Shown: piece after piece, positions 1 through 7,554 of the stretch | Numbering within the stretch: position 1 is the stretch's first letter | Layout of the letters: each line of letters begins with the position of its first letter | Source: RGIG7378 sp045588325 | Lineage (GTDB): Bacteria; Bacillota; Clostridia; RGIG7378 | Length of the DNA: 28,637 nt | NCBI GenBank assembly: GCA_045588325.1 | Contig: JAZNEA010000015.1 | Coordinates: forward strand, 1-28,637 | Direction of reading: 5' to 3' | Notes under the pieces: generated by a model | The model's input: the letters and a program-made list of their open reading frames with translations, nothing else | What the model was told of the DNA's origin: nothing | The model's database searches: none | Translations under genes and position numbers: made by a program

Positions 1-537
1 AGTATCGTGATTTCCAACTGGCCCCAGGTCAACAGGGATGAGCTGTTCCCCGAGGAGGCCGCCAGGATGGAGCTGGTTATGTCCGCTATTCGTGGCATGC
101 GCAACATTCGAGCAGAGATGAACGTGCCCAATTCCACCAAGGCCAACATGATTTTCGTCGCTGAGGACCAGCAGGTCAGAGACGCAATCGCAAATGGCGC
201 TCACTACTTTGAGAGACTGGCCGGCGCAGAGTCTGTACAGGTTCGTGAGGACAAGGAGGGCATTCCTGCAGACGCAGTTTCTGTAATATGCGATGGCTGT
301 CAGGTATATATTCCATTGGATCAGCTTATCGACATCTCCAAGGAAATCCAGAGACTGACCAAGGAGAGAGATACTGCCATGGGCGAGCTCAAGCGTGCAG
401 AGGGTAAGCTCAACAACCAGGGCTTTGTGGCTAAGGCACCTGCACAGCTCATCGAGCAGGAAAAGGAAAAGGTTGCCAAGTTCACTGAGGTTTTGGCACA
501 GATTGAGGAGAGAATTGCACATTTATCAAACCGCTGA
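1..537 (+). CDS. valS: Valine--tRNA ligase, C-terminal part (5' end outside window)
   Basis: The reading frame is open from the first base and has lost its start, so this is the 3' end of a gene: 178 codons of a protein normally near 880 residues. ValS charges tRNA-Val in the cytoplasm. The visible part holds the end of the anticodon-binding helical domain (ISNWP and the MSAIRGMRNIRAEMNV stretch are typical of ValS). It then has the C-terminal tail from about residue 110, a charged heptad-like helix pair with KEIQRLTKERD and EQEKEKVAKF, which in ValS is a coiled coil that binds tRNA. The catalytic HIGH and KMSKS regions are outside the window. dapA follows after 21 bases, probably in the same transcript. 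Identification is confident because the coiled-coil tail distinguishes ValS from IleS and LeuS. Confidence 0.93.
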   Translation, partial: SIVISNWPQVNRDELFPEEAARMELVMSAIRGMRNIRAEMNVPNSTKANMIFVAEDQQVRDAIANGAHYFERLAGAESVQVREDKEGIPADAVSVICDGCQVYIPLDQLIDISKEIQRLTKERDTAMGELKRAEGKLNNQGFVAKAPAQLIEQEKEKVAKFTEVLAQIEERIAHLSNR

Positions 538-558
538 TTAGCGAGAAGGGTTAATATT

Positions 559-1461
559 ATGTATAAGGATAGAGTTTTTGAGGGTTCCTGTGTAGCTTTG
601 GTTACGCCTTTCACAGACCGCAAGGGTGTGTGGGGTATTGATTTTGACAAGATGGGCGAGCTCATCGAGGATCAGATTGCTAACAAGACAGATGCCATCT
701 TGATCGCTGGTACAACAGGCGAGTCTTCCACCATGTTCTGCGAGGAGCATATGGCAGCTATTGAATACGCAGTTAAGAAGGTTGCTAACAGAGTACCCGT
801 TATTGCCAATGCCGGCAGCAACGAGACGAGACGTTCTGTAGAGCTGACTCAGTTTGCCAAGGATTTGGGAGCAGACGCTGTTTTGAGCGTAACTCCTTAT
901 TACAACAAGACAACACAGAGAGGCCTGTTTGAGCACTTTAAAGCTATTGCCGCTGCTGCAGATATTCCTGTTATTATGTACAACGTTCCTTCCAGAACAG
1001 GCATGAACATTTCACCTGAGACACAGATTGCACTGTCCTACGTTCACGGCATTGCAGGTGTTAAGGAGTGCTCTGTCACACAGATTCCTGAGGTTCTCTG
1101 CGGCGCACACAAGGATTACACCGTATATTCCGGAGAGGACGGAGTGGCTGTTGCAGCTGTTGCACTGGGCGCTAAGGGCGTTATCTCAGTTATTGCAAAC
1201 ATCGCACCTCAGTTCACCCATGACATGATGGTCGCCAGCCTTGAGGGCAACTTGCCAGTTGCTACAGAGATGCAGCTCCGTTGCACCCCATTGGTTAAGG
1301 CATTGTTCTGCGAGACTAACCCGATCCCCGTTAAGGAGGGTATGAACCTTCTTGGATGGGATGTTGGTGGATGCAGATTGCCCCTCGTTGATATGGAGCC
1401 TAAGCATGTGGAGCTCCTGCGCAAGGAGATGGCCGACTTTGGACTCAAGGTTGTGAGGTAA
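559..1461 (+). CDS. dapA: 4-hydroxy-tetrahydrodipicolinate synthase
   Basis: DapA condenses pyruvate with aspartate semialdehyde, the first committed step to diaminopimelate, lysine and, in spore formers, dipicolinic acid. The 300-residue protein is of usual length for this TIM-barrel family. Visible hallmarks are GTTGESSTM (about 51-59), the catalytic tyrosine in YNVPSRTG (Y141) and the Schiff-base lysine in GIAGVKE (K169). The ATG at 559 has a modest AAGGG ribosome-binding site. It lies 21 bases after valS and 3 bases before dapB, so valS-dapA-dapB probably share a transcript. No lysine riboswitch is visible in the short gap before it. NanA/aldolase relatives share the fold, but the dapB neighbour settles the assignment. 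Confidence 0.96.
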   Translation: MYKDRVFEGSCVALVTPFTDRKGVWGIDFDKMGELIEDQIANKTDAILIAGTTGESSTMFCEEHMAAIEYAVKKVANRVPVIANAGSNETRRSVELTQFAKDLGADAVLSVTPYYNKTTQRGLFEHFKAIAAAADIPVIMYNVPSRTGMNISPETQIALSYVHGIAGVKECSVTQIPEVLCGAHKDYTVYSGEDGVAVAAVALGAKGVISVIANIAPQFTHDMMVASLEGNLPVATEMQLRCTPLVKALFCETNPIPVKEGMNLLGWDVGGCRLPLVDMEPKHVELLRKEMADFGLKVVR

Positions 1462-1464
1462 TCC

Positions 1465-2229
1465 ATGGTTAGAGTAATTTTGGTAGGTTCCAGCGGCAGG
1501 ATGGGTCGCGCCATTGCAGATGCGGCCAAGGCTGGAGATGCAGTTAAGATTGTTGCGGGCGTTGACCTTTATAAGGTACCCTGCGATTTCCCCGTTTTTG
1601 ACACACCGGAGCAGTGCGATGTGGAGGCAGATTGTGTAATTGACTTTTCCAACCCCTCTGTAACACTTGGCGTTGTGGAGATGTGCAGGAGGCTGGGCAC
1701 TCCATTGGTTATGGCCACAACAGGCCTGGACCAGGAGAGACTGGATGCCCTGGAGGAGCTGTCCAAGACAGTGGCTGTATTCACATCTGCCAACATGTCA
1801 TTGGGCGTTAACTTGTTGATCCGCCTGTCAAAGCAGGCTGCTGCCATGCTTGAGGGAGCCTTTGATATTGAGATTATCGAGAGACACCATAACCAAAAGC
1901 TGGATGCCCCCAGCGGCACAGCTCTTGCCATCGCAGATGCCATCAACGACACTCTCAAAGAAAAGGACACATACGTGTACGACAGACAGAGCCGCAGGGC
2001 CAAGAGAGACCCTCACGAGATCGGCATTTCTGCAGTGCGAGGCGGCAATATCGTTGGTGAGCACGAGGTTCTGTTCGCAGGCCGCGACGAGATTCTGTCC
2101 CTGACACACAGGGCCACATCCAGAGAGGTGTTTGCTGTAGGAGCACTTAAGGCAGCTGAGTTTATGGCTGGCAAGGCAGCTGGCAGATACAACATGAACG
2201 ATCTGATCGACAGCATTTGTGGCAAATAA
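1465..2229 (+). CDS. dapB: 4-hydroxy-tetrahydrodipicolinate reductase
   Basis: DapB reduces the DapA product with NAD(P)H to tetrahydrodipicolinate. The 254-residue protein begins with a Rossmann motif, GSSGRMG (8-14). It carries the family signature EIIERHHNQKLDAPSGTA, with the catalytic His pair at H141/H142, K145 and the PSGTA substrate loop. The start ATG is three bases after the dapA stop, implying translational coupling. The gene is followed by a clear factor-independent terminator at 2265-2291, which ends the valS-dapA-dapB transcript. Confidence 0.96.
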   Translation: MVRVILVGSSGRMGRAIADAAKAGDAVKIVAGVDLYKVPCDFPVFDTPEQCDVEADCVIDFSNPSVTLGVVEMCRRLGTPLVMATTGLDQERLDALEELSKTVAVFTSANMSLGVNLLIRLSKQAAAMLEGAFDIEIIERHHNQKLDAPSGTALAIADAINDTLKEKDTYVYDRQSRRAKRDPHEIGISAVRGGNIVGEHEVLFAGRDEILSLTHRATSREVFAVGALKAAEFMAGKAAGRYNMNDLIDSICGK

Positions 2230-2264
2230 GGTTGTTAGGATAAAGTTATAAGGATATGTTTTGA

Positions 2265-2291
2265 GGTGGGGTCACTGACTCCACCTTTTTT
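2265..2291 (+). terminator. Factor-independent terminator after dapB
   Basis: A 9-bp stem (GGTGGGGTC with GACTCCACC, one G-T wobble) has a 3-base loop ACT and is followed by six Ts. The 3' arm CTCCACC can also pair with GGTGGA just after the T-run (2292-2297), so a competing hairpin is possible. A similar hairpin precedes gerA at 3855. Confidence 0.85.
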
Positions 2292-2330
2292 GGTGGAAAA
2301 CAAGGGCATTTTGTGACGAAAATGGGGGTT

Positions 2331-2418
2331 GTGTTGAAATTTCTATACTTTTGGAGTGTTCGCGTGTTGAAATTTCTATACTTTTAATGCATTTGTGTAT
2401 TGAATTTTCTATATATTG
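2331..2418 (+). repeat. Three 22-bp direct repeats with exact 33-bp period upstream of the DUF4143 gene
   Basis: Copies start at 2331, 2364 and 2397. The first two are identical over 22 bases, with core TTGAAATTTCTATACTTTT. The third matches at 17 of 22 positions. Each pair is separated by an 11-base unrelated spacer, so the sites recur every 33 bp, about three helical turns. The third copy contains the likely -35 element of the downstream gene. The arrangement looks like tandem operator or activator sites rather than a CRISPR. Confidence 0.8.
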
Positions 2419-2428
2419 TATGTAAAAT
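2400..2428 (+). promoter_or_regulatory. Putative sigma-A promoter of the DUF4143 ATPase gene
   Basis: TTGAAT (2400-2405), a 17-base spacer, then TAAAAT (2423-2428). The -35 lies inside the third 33-bp-phased repeat. The equivalent TTGAAA in the first two repeats has no -10 at the correct distance, so only copy three can act as a promoter. Transcription would start near 2435, about 45 bases before the gene. Confidence 0.55.
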
Positions 2429-2480
2429 GAGGGAAAAGGATAGTATTTTTTGCATATTTTAAGTCAAGAGGTGATCATCG

Positions 2481-3818
2481 ATGTTCAAGAGAAAGGTATA
2501 TGACCAGCTTTTAGAATGGAAGAGAGTGTGGAATGGTAAGTATGCGTGTTTGCTGGAAGGGGCCAGACGAGTTGGTAAGACAACTATTGCTCAGGAATTT
2601 GCACGCAACGAATATGATTCCTATATCCTGATTGACTTTTCTAATGTTTCCAGGGAGATGTTGGATATCTTTAATGATATTTCAAGGCTTGATCGTTTCT
2701 TTTTGAGATTACAGGTAGAGACTGGTGTACAGTTGTATGAGAGGAGATCAGTAATTATCTTTGATGAGATACAGCTTTTTCCTAAGGCCAGACAAGCTAT
2801 TAAACATCTTGTCAAAGATGGTAGATACGATTATATAGAGACAGGGTCCCTGATTTCCATTAAGAAGAATGTCAAGGATATACTTATTCCATCGGAGGAA
2901 CACAAGATTTGTGTATATCCTATGGATTATGAAGAGTTTTTGTGGGCCACGGGAGGTTCTCCTGAGGTTTTGGATATGGCCTATAGGAGCAACGAAGAAC
3001 TTGGGAATTCTGCTAATCGCAATGCTATGATGGATTTTCGCATATACATGGCGGTTGGTGGTATGCCCCAGGCAGTAGAGATGTATCTCGAGACTAACAA
3101 CTTTGAGGCTGTTGACAAGGTAAAGAGGGGGATTTTAGAACTTTACTATGATGACTTAAAGAAAATTGACGAGTCTGGCAGGATTACAGATATGTATAAA
3201 TCTGTTCCGTGTCAGTTAGCTGCTAAGAAAAGGCATTATGCAATTACGAGTGCCATAGGAAAACAAAAGACCAGAAAGGATGAGGAACGTCTTTTTGAGC
3301 TAATAGAATCTGGACTCGTTCTTCCTTGTTATAATGTGCTTAATCCTTCAGTTTCGCTGTTGCAGACAAAAGATATGAGTTGCTTTAAGCTATATTTGTC
3401 AGACATTGGACTTTTCACAACAATGTTATTTACTGATACACAAAATGGCATTGGGGACATATACAAGAAACTTTTGGGCGATACGTTGCCTGCGGATTTG
3501 GGTTATTTGTACGAGAATGTGGTTGCACAGGCTATTAAGGCCAGCGGAAGAGGTCTTTATTACCACACCTGGAAAAAGGAGGACAGCACCCATTATTACG
3601 AGATAGACTTTTTGATCACGTCCAGGAATAAAATTGTTCCAATTGAAGTAAAGTCATCTTCTGTTAAGAACCATAAGTCAATGGATAATTTTATAACAAA
3701 GTATTCAAAATATGTTGGAGATTGTTATCTTATGTCCCAAAAAGATGTGGGCAACCTTGGCAATATAAAGTTAAAACCGGTATACATGGTAACTTCCTTA
3801 CTTAAAGACATTCAATAA
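2481..3818 (+). CDS. AAA+ ATPase with DUF4143 / PD-(D/E)XK-like C-terminal domain
   Basis: This is a 445-residue protein of the widespread ATP-binding DUF4143 family, whose biological role is largely unknown. The N-terminal ATPase domain has a Walker A GARRVGKT (27-34) and a Walker B VIIFDEIQ (91-98), then DYIETGSL (about 117-124), the usual sensor-like segment. The C-terminal domain has a nuclease-like pattern, E345 in LYENVV, D376 in EIDFLI and E389-V-K391 in PIEVKSS. This is the PD-(D/E)XK arrangement seen in this family, although nuclease activity is not established. The ATG at 2481 has a ribosome-binding site, AGAGGTGAT. The gene stands alone, is visibly AT-richer than its neighbours, and is bracketed by terminators at 2265 and 3855, all suggesting horizontal acquisition. 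The three phased repeats upstream probably control it. Confidence 0.88.
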   Translation: MFKRKVYDQLLEWKRVWNGKYACLLEGARRVGKTTIAQEFARNEYDSYILIDFSNVSREMLDIFNDISRLDRFFLRLQVETGVQLYERRSVIIFDEIQLFPKARQAIKHLVKDGRYDYIETGSLISIKKNVKDILIPSEEHKICVYPMDYEEFLWATGGSPEVLDMAYRSNEELGNSANRNAMMDFRIYMAVGGMPQAVEMYLETNNFEAVDKVKRGILELYYDDLKKIDESGRITDMYKSVPCQLAAKKRHYAITSAIGKQKTRKDEERLFELIESGLVLPCYNVLNPSVSLLQTKDMSCFKLYLSDIGLFTTMLFTDTQNGIGDIYKKLLGDTLPADLGYLYENVVAQAIKASGRGLYYHTWKKEDSTHYYEIDFLITSRNKIVPIEVKSSSVKNHKSMDNFITKYSKYVGDCYLMSQKDVGNLGNIKLKPVYMVTSLLKDIQ

Positions 3819-3854
3819 CCACACTTGAATAAAGCATTGGATTTCAGACACACT

Positions 3855-3888
3855 ATCGGTGGAGTTTCGCGACTCCATCGATTTTTTT
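3855..3888 (+). terminator. Terminator between the DUF4143 gene and gerA, ending two bases before the gerA ribosome-binding site
   Basis: CGGTGGAGT (3857-3865) pairs with ACTCCATCG (3872-3880), with one wobble and two further A-T pairs at the base. The loop is TTCGCG and seven Ts follow. It ends two bases before the GGGAG ribosome-binding site of gerA at 3891, so no promoter fits between them. It resembles the terminator after dapB. Confidence 0.8.
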
Positions 3889-3900
3889 GTGGGAGAAATT

Positions 3901-5349
3901 ATGTCCATATCCAGCACAAATCTAAGTAAAGTGTACGGCGACTGCGAGGATTTTGTATGTCGTCGATTGTATGTTGGAGGAGACTCCAGATTTAAGGTGT
4001 TTCTGTGTTATATAGAGGGCCTGGTTAATACAGACCAGGTGGGAGAGGGTATAATCCGCTCCCTGGATCTGGTTGAGCTGACACATCACGGCCAGGAGGA
4101 GCTGCTGTTGGAGACCCTGCTGCATGGAGGCGCCTACATTTCTTCTGCCGCCAAGGTCACCACTCTGGACGAATTGGTTAAACACATAGCAGATGAAAGG
4201 TGTGCCGTTGTGTTCGACGGAATACAGATGGCAATTACATTTGACGTCAGGAGCGACGTCCGCAGGGCCATAGGTGAGCCTCGAATAGAAAAGACCGTCA
4301 AGGGTGCAAAGGACGCCTTTGTGGAGAGCATAAGGGTAAATACCATGCTGCTGAGGAGAAAGTTGCATTCGCCGGACCTGAAGATAATCAGGACTACCTG
4401 CGGAGTCCGCAGCAGAACCTCTGTGGATGTGGTGTATATAGCTGGCCTGACCAATAGAGAATTGGTGCGCTCTGTGCTGTCCAGGATAAAGAACATCCAT
4501 ATAGATGGTATGCTGACGTCGGGAAACCTGGAGGAATATATAATAGACAACCCCCATACGCCTTTTCCCCAGTTACTGACCACAGAGAGGGCAGACAGGT
4601 TTGCCATTAACCTGCTGGAGGGCAGAGTGGGCATTTTGGTGGACGGAATACCCTTGGGATTTTTGGCTCCAGGGGAAGTGGGGCAGTTCTTTAAGGTGCC
4701 CGAGGACAACACAAACCATTATTTGGTCTCGTCCTGCCTGACAGTAATACGCTACATTGCCCTTGCCATATCCCTGTTCCTACCGGCCCTATACGTTGCA
4801 ATATCCATGTACCAACAGCAGATGATACCCACCCAGCTGATGATCACCATAATCGACAGCAAGGCAGATGTGCCCATAACCACTGCATTGGAGGTTCTGG
4901 GTATGATGATTGCATTTGAATTGTTGCAGGAATCGGGACTCAGGTTGCCCACGCCTGTGGGAGAGACTATCGGTATAATCGGTGCCCTGATAGTGGGAGA
5001 GTCAGCAGTATCAGCCAACGTCATGTCCCCAATAGTTGTGATCGTAGTAGCTCTGGCGGGTATTGCAGGATATACCATGCCCAATCAGGACTTTGCCTAC
5101 GCCATCAGGATAGCCAGGTTTTTGCTGGTGATTTGCGCCCTCGGTGCGGGAATGTTTGGCATCGGCGTGGGAACCTGTGTTTTGCTGTTCCACTTGTGCT
5201 CCCTGGAAAGCTTTGGCGTGCCATATATGACGCCATTTTGCAACGGAAGTAGGGAACAGATAGGTGAGGCTATTTTCAAAAAGCCCCTTCGTTCAAGCAA
5301 ATGGAGACAAGAATATCTAAGGCCAAGAGATAGGAGAAATCAGAGATAA
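3901..5349 (+). CDS. gerA: GerA-family spore germination receptor subunit A
   Basis: This is the A subunit of a nutrient germinant receptor, which sits in the spore inner membrane and triggers germination with its B and C partners. The 482 residues match the family length (about 480-500). The first half is a soluble domain. The second half has five or so hydrophobic segments, including LTVIRYIALAISLFLPALYVAI and the conserved GIIGALIVGESAV region, and ends with the hallmark PYMTPF. I chose the ATG at 3901 (MSISSTNLSK) because GGGAG lies at the correct distance; an upstream GTG at 3859 would begin inside the terminator hairpin. The stop overlaps the gerC start by one base. A sigma-G promoter would be expected, but only a weak candidate is visible (GAATA at 3827-3831, CACTATC at 3851-3857, 19-base spacer). 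Which germinant it senses cannot be read from the sequence. Confidence 0.92.
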   Translation: MSISSTNLSKVYGDCEDFVCRRLYVGGDSRFKVFLCYIEGLVNTDQVGEGIIRSLDLVELTHHGQEELLLETLLHGGAYISSAAKVTTLDELVKHIADERCAVVFDGIQMAITFDVRSDVRRAIGEPRIEKTVKGAKDAFVESIRVNTMLLRRKLHSPDLKIIRTTCGVRSRTSVDVVYIAGLTNRELVRSVLSRIKNIHIDGMLTSGNLEEYIIDNPHTPFPQLLTTERADRFAINLLEGRVGILVDGIPLGFLAPGEVGQFFKVPEDNTNHYLVSSCLTVIRYIALAISLFLPALYVAISMYQQQMIPTQLMITIIDSKADVPITTALEVLGMMIAFELLQESGLRLPTPVGETIGIIGALIVGESAVSANVMSPIVVIVVALAGIAGYTMPNQDFAYAIRIARFLLVICALGAGMFGIGVGTCVLLFHLCSLESFGVPYMTPFCNGSREQIGEAIFKKPLRSSKWRQEYLRPRDRRNQR

Positions 5350-6461
5350 TGCCCGCCAATGACAACAAATATTCAGTATATGCATTCAGGTGTCTGTGCG
5401 TTCTGTGCGTAGCAGTGGCAGTTTTAGCGTTCGGCGGGATATATGACGATTATCACGAAATAGAGAAAATAGACCTACTGCAGGTAATAGGCATCGACCA
5501 CCAGGACGACATGGTGGAATTGACAGCCCTTGGCAGCCAAAAATCCGGTGAAAAGCCCACGTTGTACCGAGGAACCGGTGAGGCCATGAACAGAGCCGCA
5601 GCTAATATGCAGACAGAGGCAGGTGCTGAGTATCTGCACTTTGGACACGTGAAATATATCATAATATCCAAGGAGGCGGCCAGGGAGAAAATCTCCGACG
5701 TGCTGGACTATTGCATCCGTATGCCCGATATAGGGCTGAATGCGGCGATGTATTACGTGGATACCTCTGCCGGTGAAACCATGAGTAACCTCGAGGATGG
5801 CCAGAACCTGTCCAAAATACTGGAGGCCATGGCAATGAAGGGCAGGGACACGTCAGCAATGTACAGTTATACCTTGATGGACATAATAACATGTCTTAAG
5901 AGGAACGGATTTGCCCTGTCCAGCGCCTTTGAGGTCAAGGAGGGTCAAGTTGTCCCCATGGGAACTGCGGTGCTGCCAGAGCAGGGTGACCCCGTGCTGT
6001 TAAATGACGACGAAACCAGCATGTTGGCCTTGTTAAACGGGCGACTAAAGAGCTTTTCCCAGGTGGTAGAGGGAGAAGATAGCAAGGGCGTTGGCGTAGA
6101 TATTTCTGAGACAGAGGTTAAGTACAGATTAACCAGAGGCGAGGTGGCGTGGACCCTAAGCACCGAGATAACCCTGCAGTGCGGCTTGGACGAATTGTAT
6201 ACACAACAGGAGATGTTGGACAGACAGGGGATTATAGAAATTGAGGCAGCGGTGGAGAAAAAGATCCAAGGCCAGGTAGAGGAGCTCATCGCCAAGTCCA
6301 AGGAGATAGGAATCGACTTTTGCCAAATGGGTCAGAAGGCCTACATGCTGTCCGGACAGGAGTCCAGGGACCGCTTTATGGAGATGAAATATGAGGTCAA
6401 AGTCAATGCGTCTATTAACAGAACTTATGCCATAGGAGAGGGGGCTGACAATGAAGGTTGA
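5349..6461 (+). CDS. gerC: Ger(x)C-family germination receptor subunit C, without lipobox cysteine
   Basis: C subunits of germinant receptors are normally lipoproteins on the outer face of the spore inner membrane. This 370-residue protein has the family layout: an N-terminal hydrophobic segment (about 11-31), the conserved D-HEIEKIDLLQVIGID start of the mature domain, and the C-terminal SKEIGIDFCQMGQ region. In canonical members the hydrophobic stretch ends in a lipobox such as LTGCWD. Here the equivalent is LAFGGIYDD, so the acylated cysteine is absent. Cysteines occur only earlier, within CLCVLC. The protein may therefore stay anchored by an uncleaved signal segment. It overlaps gerA by one base and gerB by eleven, so the three are translated together. 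The order A-C-B differs from the classical Bacillus A-B-C. Confidence 0.85.
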   Translation: MPANDNKYSVYAFRCLCVLCVAVAVLAFGGIYDDYHEIEKIDLLQVIGIDHQDDMVELTALGSQKSGEKPTLYRGTGEAMNRAAANMQTEAGAEYLHFGHVKYIIISKEAAREKISDVLDYCIRMPDIGLNAAMYYVDTSAGETMSNLEDGQNLSKILEAMAMKGRDTSAMYSYTLMDIITCLKRNGFALSSAFEVKEGQVVPMGTAVLPEQGDPVLLNDDETSMLALLNGRLKSFSQVVEGEDSKGVGVDISETEVKYRLTRGEVAWTLSTEITLQCGLDELYTQQEMLDRQGIIEIEAAVEKKIQGQVEELIAKSKEIGIDFCQMGQKAYMLSGQESRDRFMEMKYEVKVNASINRTYAIGEGADNEG

Positions 6462-7554
6462 CAGAATGACTAGCCGACAGCAGATAGTTCTCATGATAAC
6501 TTGTCTGTTTTCTCCCATGGTCCGGTTGCTGCCCAGACTAAATACCACCAGGGCTGCTCAGGGAGCCTGGGTTTCCATCCTGTTGAGCGCCATACCGACC
6601 CTGCTGCTGGTTGTGTTTGCACATTATGTGATACAGGGAAAGGACCACAACAGAACATTGGGAAACATGTTTGTGGATGCATATGGAAAAACTGTTGGCA
6701 ACATAATAAATATGCTATTGACGGGATGGATTGCATTCTATAGCGGCGTGGTGCTCAGGACCAGCAGTGAGAGGATGATCAGTACCATATATAAGCAGGC
6801 AGAATCAATGTTTTTTACACTGATTCTGATATTGGTGGTGATGATGGTGGCCATCGGAACAAACAAAACATTAGCCCACATGGGCCAGGTCATATGGTAT
6901 ATCCTGATTCCTGTAGTGCTGTTGGTCACAATTTTTGCCCTGTCAAATGTCTCCATAGACAACTTGTTCCCTGTGGGATTCAGACAGGCGGGGGACTACG
7001 TAAGAGGGGCTGTGCCGGTAATTAGCGTAATGTCTCCCTGGGTGTATTTTTTGTATTTTCCTCTGTCAGGTAACAGGAGAACCAGTCTTGGGGGAAAGCT
7101 GGCCAAATTCTCCATGGCAATAGGTATTGCTTTGACGGTGACGGTTACAACCATTGGCGTTTTGGGACCAGAACTGACCGAGGTAATGCACGACCCATTC
7201 TTTTCTATGATAAGAACCCTGAATGTGTTTGGCATTTTGGAGCGAATGGAATCTCTGGTAATAGCCCTTTGGGTGTTGACTGACGTGATTTATTTAGGTG
7301 CACTCATGTCCATATGCGTGGAGAACACCAGGCAAATACTGGGGGCGGGATCTCTCAGGTGGACGGCCGTATTGGTGGGTGGAATCATGGTGGGATCATC
7401 TGTTCTGGTTGCAGAGTCGGCATCACAGTTGTCATATGCATCGGAGGTGCTGTTGCCAACCGTAACTCTGTGGATAACCTATGGCCTGATTCCTGTGTCA
7501 GGACTTATCTCGCTGCGTAAGAGAAAGAGGAGCGGTGCGCTGTTAAAGAGTTAG
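6451..7554 (+). CDS. gerB: GerAB-type spore germination permease
   Basis: This is the B subunit of the germinant receptor, a member of the amino-acid/polyamine transporter superfamily that binds the germinant within the membrane. The 367 residues and roughly ten hydrophobic segments match the family. Examples are QGAWVSILLSAIPTLLLVVFA near the N-terminus and IWYILIPVVLLVTIFAL in the middle. It starts 11 bases inside gerC, so coupling is likely. It ends against an opposing gene with a 12-base tail-to-tail overlap (7543-7554), and no terminator is visible between them. Confidence 0.88.
   Translation: MKVDRMTSRQQIVLMITCLFSPMVRLLPRLNTTRAAQGAWVSILLSAIPTLLLVVFAHYVIQGKDHNRTLGNMFVDAYGKTVGNIINMLLTGWIAFYSGVVLRTSSERMISTIYKQAESMFFTLILILVVMMVAIGTNKTLAHMGQVIWYILIPVVLLVTIFALSNVSIDNLFPVGFRQAGDYVRGAVPVISVMSPWVYFLYFPLSGNRRTSLGGKLAKFSMAIGIALTVTVTTIGVLGPELTEVMHDPFFSMIRTLNVFGILERMESLVIALWVLTDVIYLGALMSICVENTRQILGAGSLRWTAVLVGGIMVGSSVLVAESASQLSYASEVLLPTVTLWITYGLIPVSGLISLRKRKRSGALLKS

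Noticed and set aside
1..558. A T-box or lysine riboswitch controlling valS-dapA
   Set aside because: The valS leader is outside the window and only 21 bases separate valS from dapA, too short for a riboswitch.
2331..2418. A CRISPR-like array of 22-bp repeats
   Set aside because: Only three copies, 11-base spacers, a degenerate third copy overlapping a promoter and no cas genes. Tandem regulatory sites fit better.
3859..3900. A longer gerA beginning at GTG 3859
   Set aside because: That start lies inside the terminator stem and has no ribosome-binding site; ATG 3901 has GGGAG and the usual N-terminus.
3922..4712. Long open frames on the opposite strand of gerA, and similar ones opposite gerC, spoIVA and the DUF362 gene
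   Set aside because: They lack ribosome-binding sites and recognisable motifs and lie wholly within strongly supported genes, so they are shadows.
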